Made by a program: the position numbers and the translations under genes
The notes under the pieces: generated by a model
Databases searched by the model: none
Told to the model about the DNA's origin: nothing
What the model saw: only the letters and a program-made list of their open reading frames with translations
From: JBEIUO01 sp964549785
Lineage (GTDB): Bacteria; Planctomycetota; Phycisphaerae; Phycisphaerales; UBA1924
DNA: 8,068 nucleotides
Direction: 5' to 3'
Assembly (NCBI GenBank): GCA_964549785.1
Contig: CAZJXA010000152.1
Location: forward strand, 1-8,068
Part shown: positions 7,265 to 8,068 of the stretch, in pieces
How the letters are laid out: every line of letters starts with the position of its first letter
Position numbering within the stretch: the stretch's first letter is position 1

Positions 7265-7270
7265 CCATCA

Positions 7271-8068
7271 GTGAGATTTCAACGTAAAATGACTACAATG
7301 ACTTTCAGTGTCCTTCTTCCCCTAGGGCTTGTCGCGTTGGCCCTCGCCTCACTCGCGCAAGGCCCCGCAAACCCGACCCCGACCGACCTTCCGCCCGCAT
7401 CGATTCCGTCGGAGTTGATTTTGCCCGACGAGCGCGGGTGCTCGTGGTCCAATCTGCCTGCGCCCACGGGTGTCGAAATCTCTCTGTCGGCCGATGTTTA
7501 CACAATCGGGCGCGCGGTCTGGTTCGAATGGAGCGCGAAGCCGCCGGGCGCAGGGCTGGAGGGAATCGTCACTTCGTCCGTGGTCGAGTACACATTGCCC
7601 TTCTGGCCGACGGCATTCGAAGGCACGTGGGAGCCCGGGACGGTCTACGTCGGCGGACTCAATGATCGCGGTGTGACTAAGGTGTTCCGAATCTCCGTCG
7701 GGCAGCCAGTATTCGGCTATTCGCAGTCTAGCGGTGGGGAGGTGGCTCCCGTTATCGCCCCGGGTTCCATCACTCACGTTGAGGAAGTTCTGTCGGTCAA
7801 GCAACCCGGCAAACACCTCATCGCGGGCATCTGGTCCAACTTGGGCGATGCGTCCCGTCTAATGGTTCAGTTCCATGACTCAGCGGACGTTTTCGACTAC
7901 CATCTGAGCACGGAGAGCTTCACTCTGTTGCTGAGTCGGGAGAACCAAGCGGCAATTCATGTGGTTCCGTTCTTGAGTGCCCGCTACGACCGCGCGCAGC
8001 GATTTGTGCACGCGGACCACGGTTACGTGTACTCGCTTGGCACGTCTGGAATACACGGTCCGAAGCCC
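7271..8068 (+). CDS. Exported protein of unknown function, 3' partial
   Basis: An open frame of 266 codons runs to the right edge without a stop. With the GTG at 7271 the protein starts 'MRFQRKMTTMTF', a positively charged n-region, followed by a hydrophobic core ('SVLLPLGLVALALA') and a likely signal peptidase site after 'SLA' at residue 29. The alternative ATG at 7289 loses all three basic residues, so I prefer the GTG. After cleavage come a proline-rich linker (residues 32-46), 'LPDERGCSW' with the only cysteine (C57), then an apparently all-beta region including 'GRAVWFEW' (80-87), 'GTVYVGGLNDRG' and 'KHLIAGIWSNLG'. I recognise no family; the pattern suggests a secreted beta-rich protein. 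It lies about 670 bases after the giant gene on the same strand, with its own candidate promoter. Codon use looks less GC-rich than in the giant gene. Confidence 0.85.
   Translation, partial: MRFQRKMTTMTFSVLLPLGLVALALASLAQGPANPTPTDLPPASIPSELILPDERGCSWSNLPAPTGVEISLSADVYTIGRAVWFEWSAKPPGAGLEGIVTSSVVEYTLPFWPTAFEGTWEPGTVYVGGLNDRGVTKVFRISVGQPVFGYSQSSGGEVAPVIAPGSITHVEEVLSVKQPGKHLIAGIWSNLGDASRLMVQFHDSADVFDYHLSTESFTLLLSRENQAAIHVVPFLSARYDRAQRFVHADHGYVYSLGTSGIHGPKP

Larger units (their letters stand above)
6845..7270. other. Intergenic region without a convincing gene
   Basis: This stretch of about 430 bases has several open frames, but their translations are arginine- and proline-rich with no recognisable motifs, as expected from GC-rich noncoding DNA. 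The frame of the downstream gene is open as far up as an ATG at 7013, and an ATG at 7145 also lies in frame. The added residues look non-native, without a hydrophobic or domain pattern, so I do not extend the gene. The left half is extremely GC-rich with many small palindromes. The right half is more mixed and holds a run of seven A's at 7139-7145 and a promoter candidate. Confidence 0.6.

Noticed and set aside
7013..7270. Extending the right-hand gene upstream to the ATG at 7013 or 7145
   Set aside because: The added residues are Arg/Pro/Ser-rich with no structure and would bury the signal peptide; the GTG at 7271 gives a complete export signal.
7349..7816. Antisense open frame of 155 codons at the right end
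   Set aside because: The plus-strand frame here starts with a signal peptide and stays open to the edge, whereas the minus-strand product lacks any motif.
1..8068. Defence system, biosynthetic cluster or other multi-gene novel system
   Set aside because: Only two genes are present, both partial and apparently structural or secreted, and no enzyme, nuclease, helicase, transposase or repeat array is seen.

Overview
The window is high-GC bacterial DNA. It holds one very large plus-strand gene that is cut off at the left edge, a short decayed gene remnant, a gap of about 430 bases without a convincing gene, and the start of a second secreted-protein gene that runs off the right edge. No RNA gene, transposase, CRISPR array or enzyme gene is visible. 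The best guess for the host is a Planctomycetota bacterium, perhaps near the Poly30/Saltatorellus type of genome. That guess rests on the calcium-loop motif 'DCNxNGxxDxC', on two C-terminal modules that I recall as common in that phylum, and on giant CARDB-type surface proteins. It is recall plus inference, not a database match.

Region 1 (1-6599) encodes a secreted or surface-displayed adhesin-like protein of at least 2,180 residues. Residues are numbered here from the TTG at 57, although the frame stays open to the window edge, so the true N-terminus is missing. The order of parts is: a fragment resembling the end of a golvesin-type carbohydrate-binding domain; six 21-residue tandem repeats; eight CARDB-like Ig-fold repeats; a pre-peptidase C-terminal-like (PPC) domain; an IPT/TIG-like domain; a divergent ninth Ig-like domain; a helical segment with four cysteines; a 'DPNEK' beta-sandwich module; a fibronectin-like domain; three calcium-binding loops; and a C-terminal module ending in 'LRLLP'. 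The first 107 bases contain a perfect 34-bp inverted repeat whose left arm reaches base 1. This is probably an assembly or amplification foldback at a contig end.

Region 2 (6600-7270) starts directly after that stop codon. It opens with the tail of a different C-terminal module, broken by one frameshift near 6800-6811 and ending in 'LSNALVGVVQP' and a stop at 6842-6844. The rest is GC-rich sequence with overlapping hairpins and one sigma70-like promoter candidate at 7053-7081.

Region 3 (7271-8068) is the first 266 codons of a second exported protein of unknown function. A GTG start at 7271 gives a textbook signal peptide.

The two genes share direction and apparent export, which fits a cell-surface protein region. 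Nothing here forms a recognisable multi-gene system. The most unusual items are the 21-residue repeat block, the truncated and frameshifted remnant abutting the giant gene, and the foldback at the left edge.
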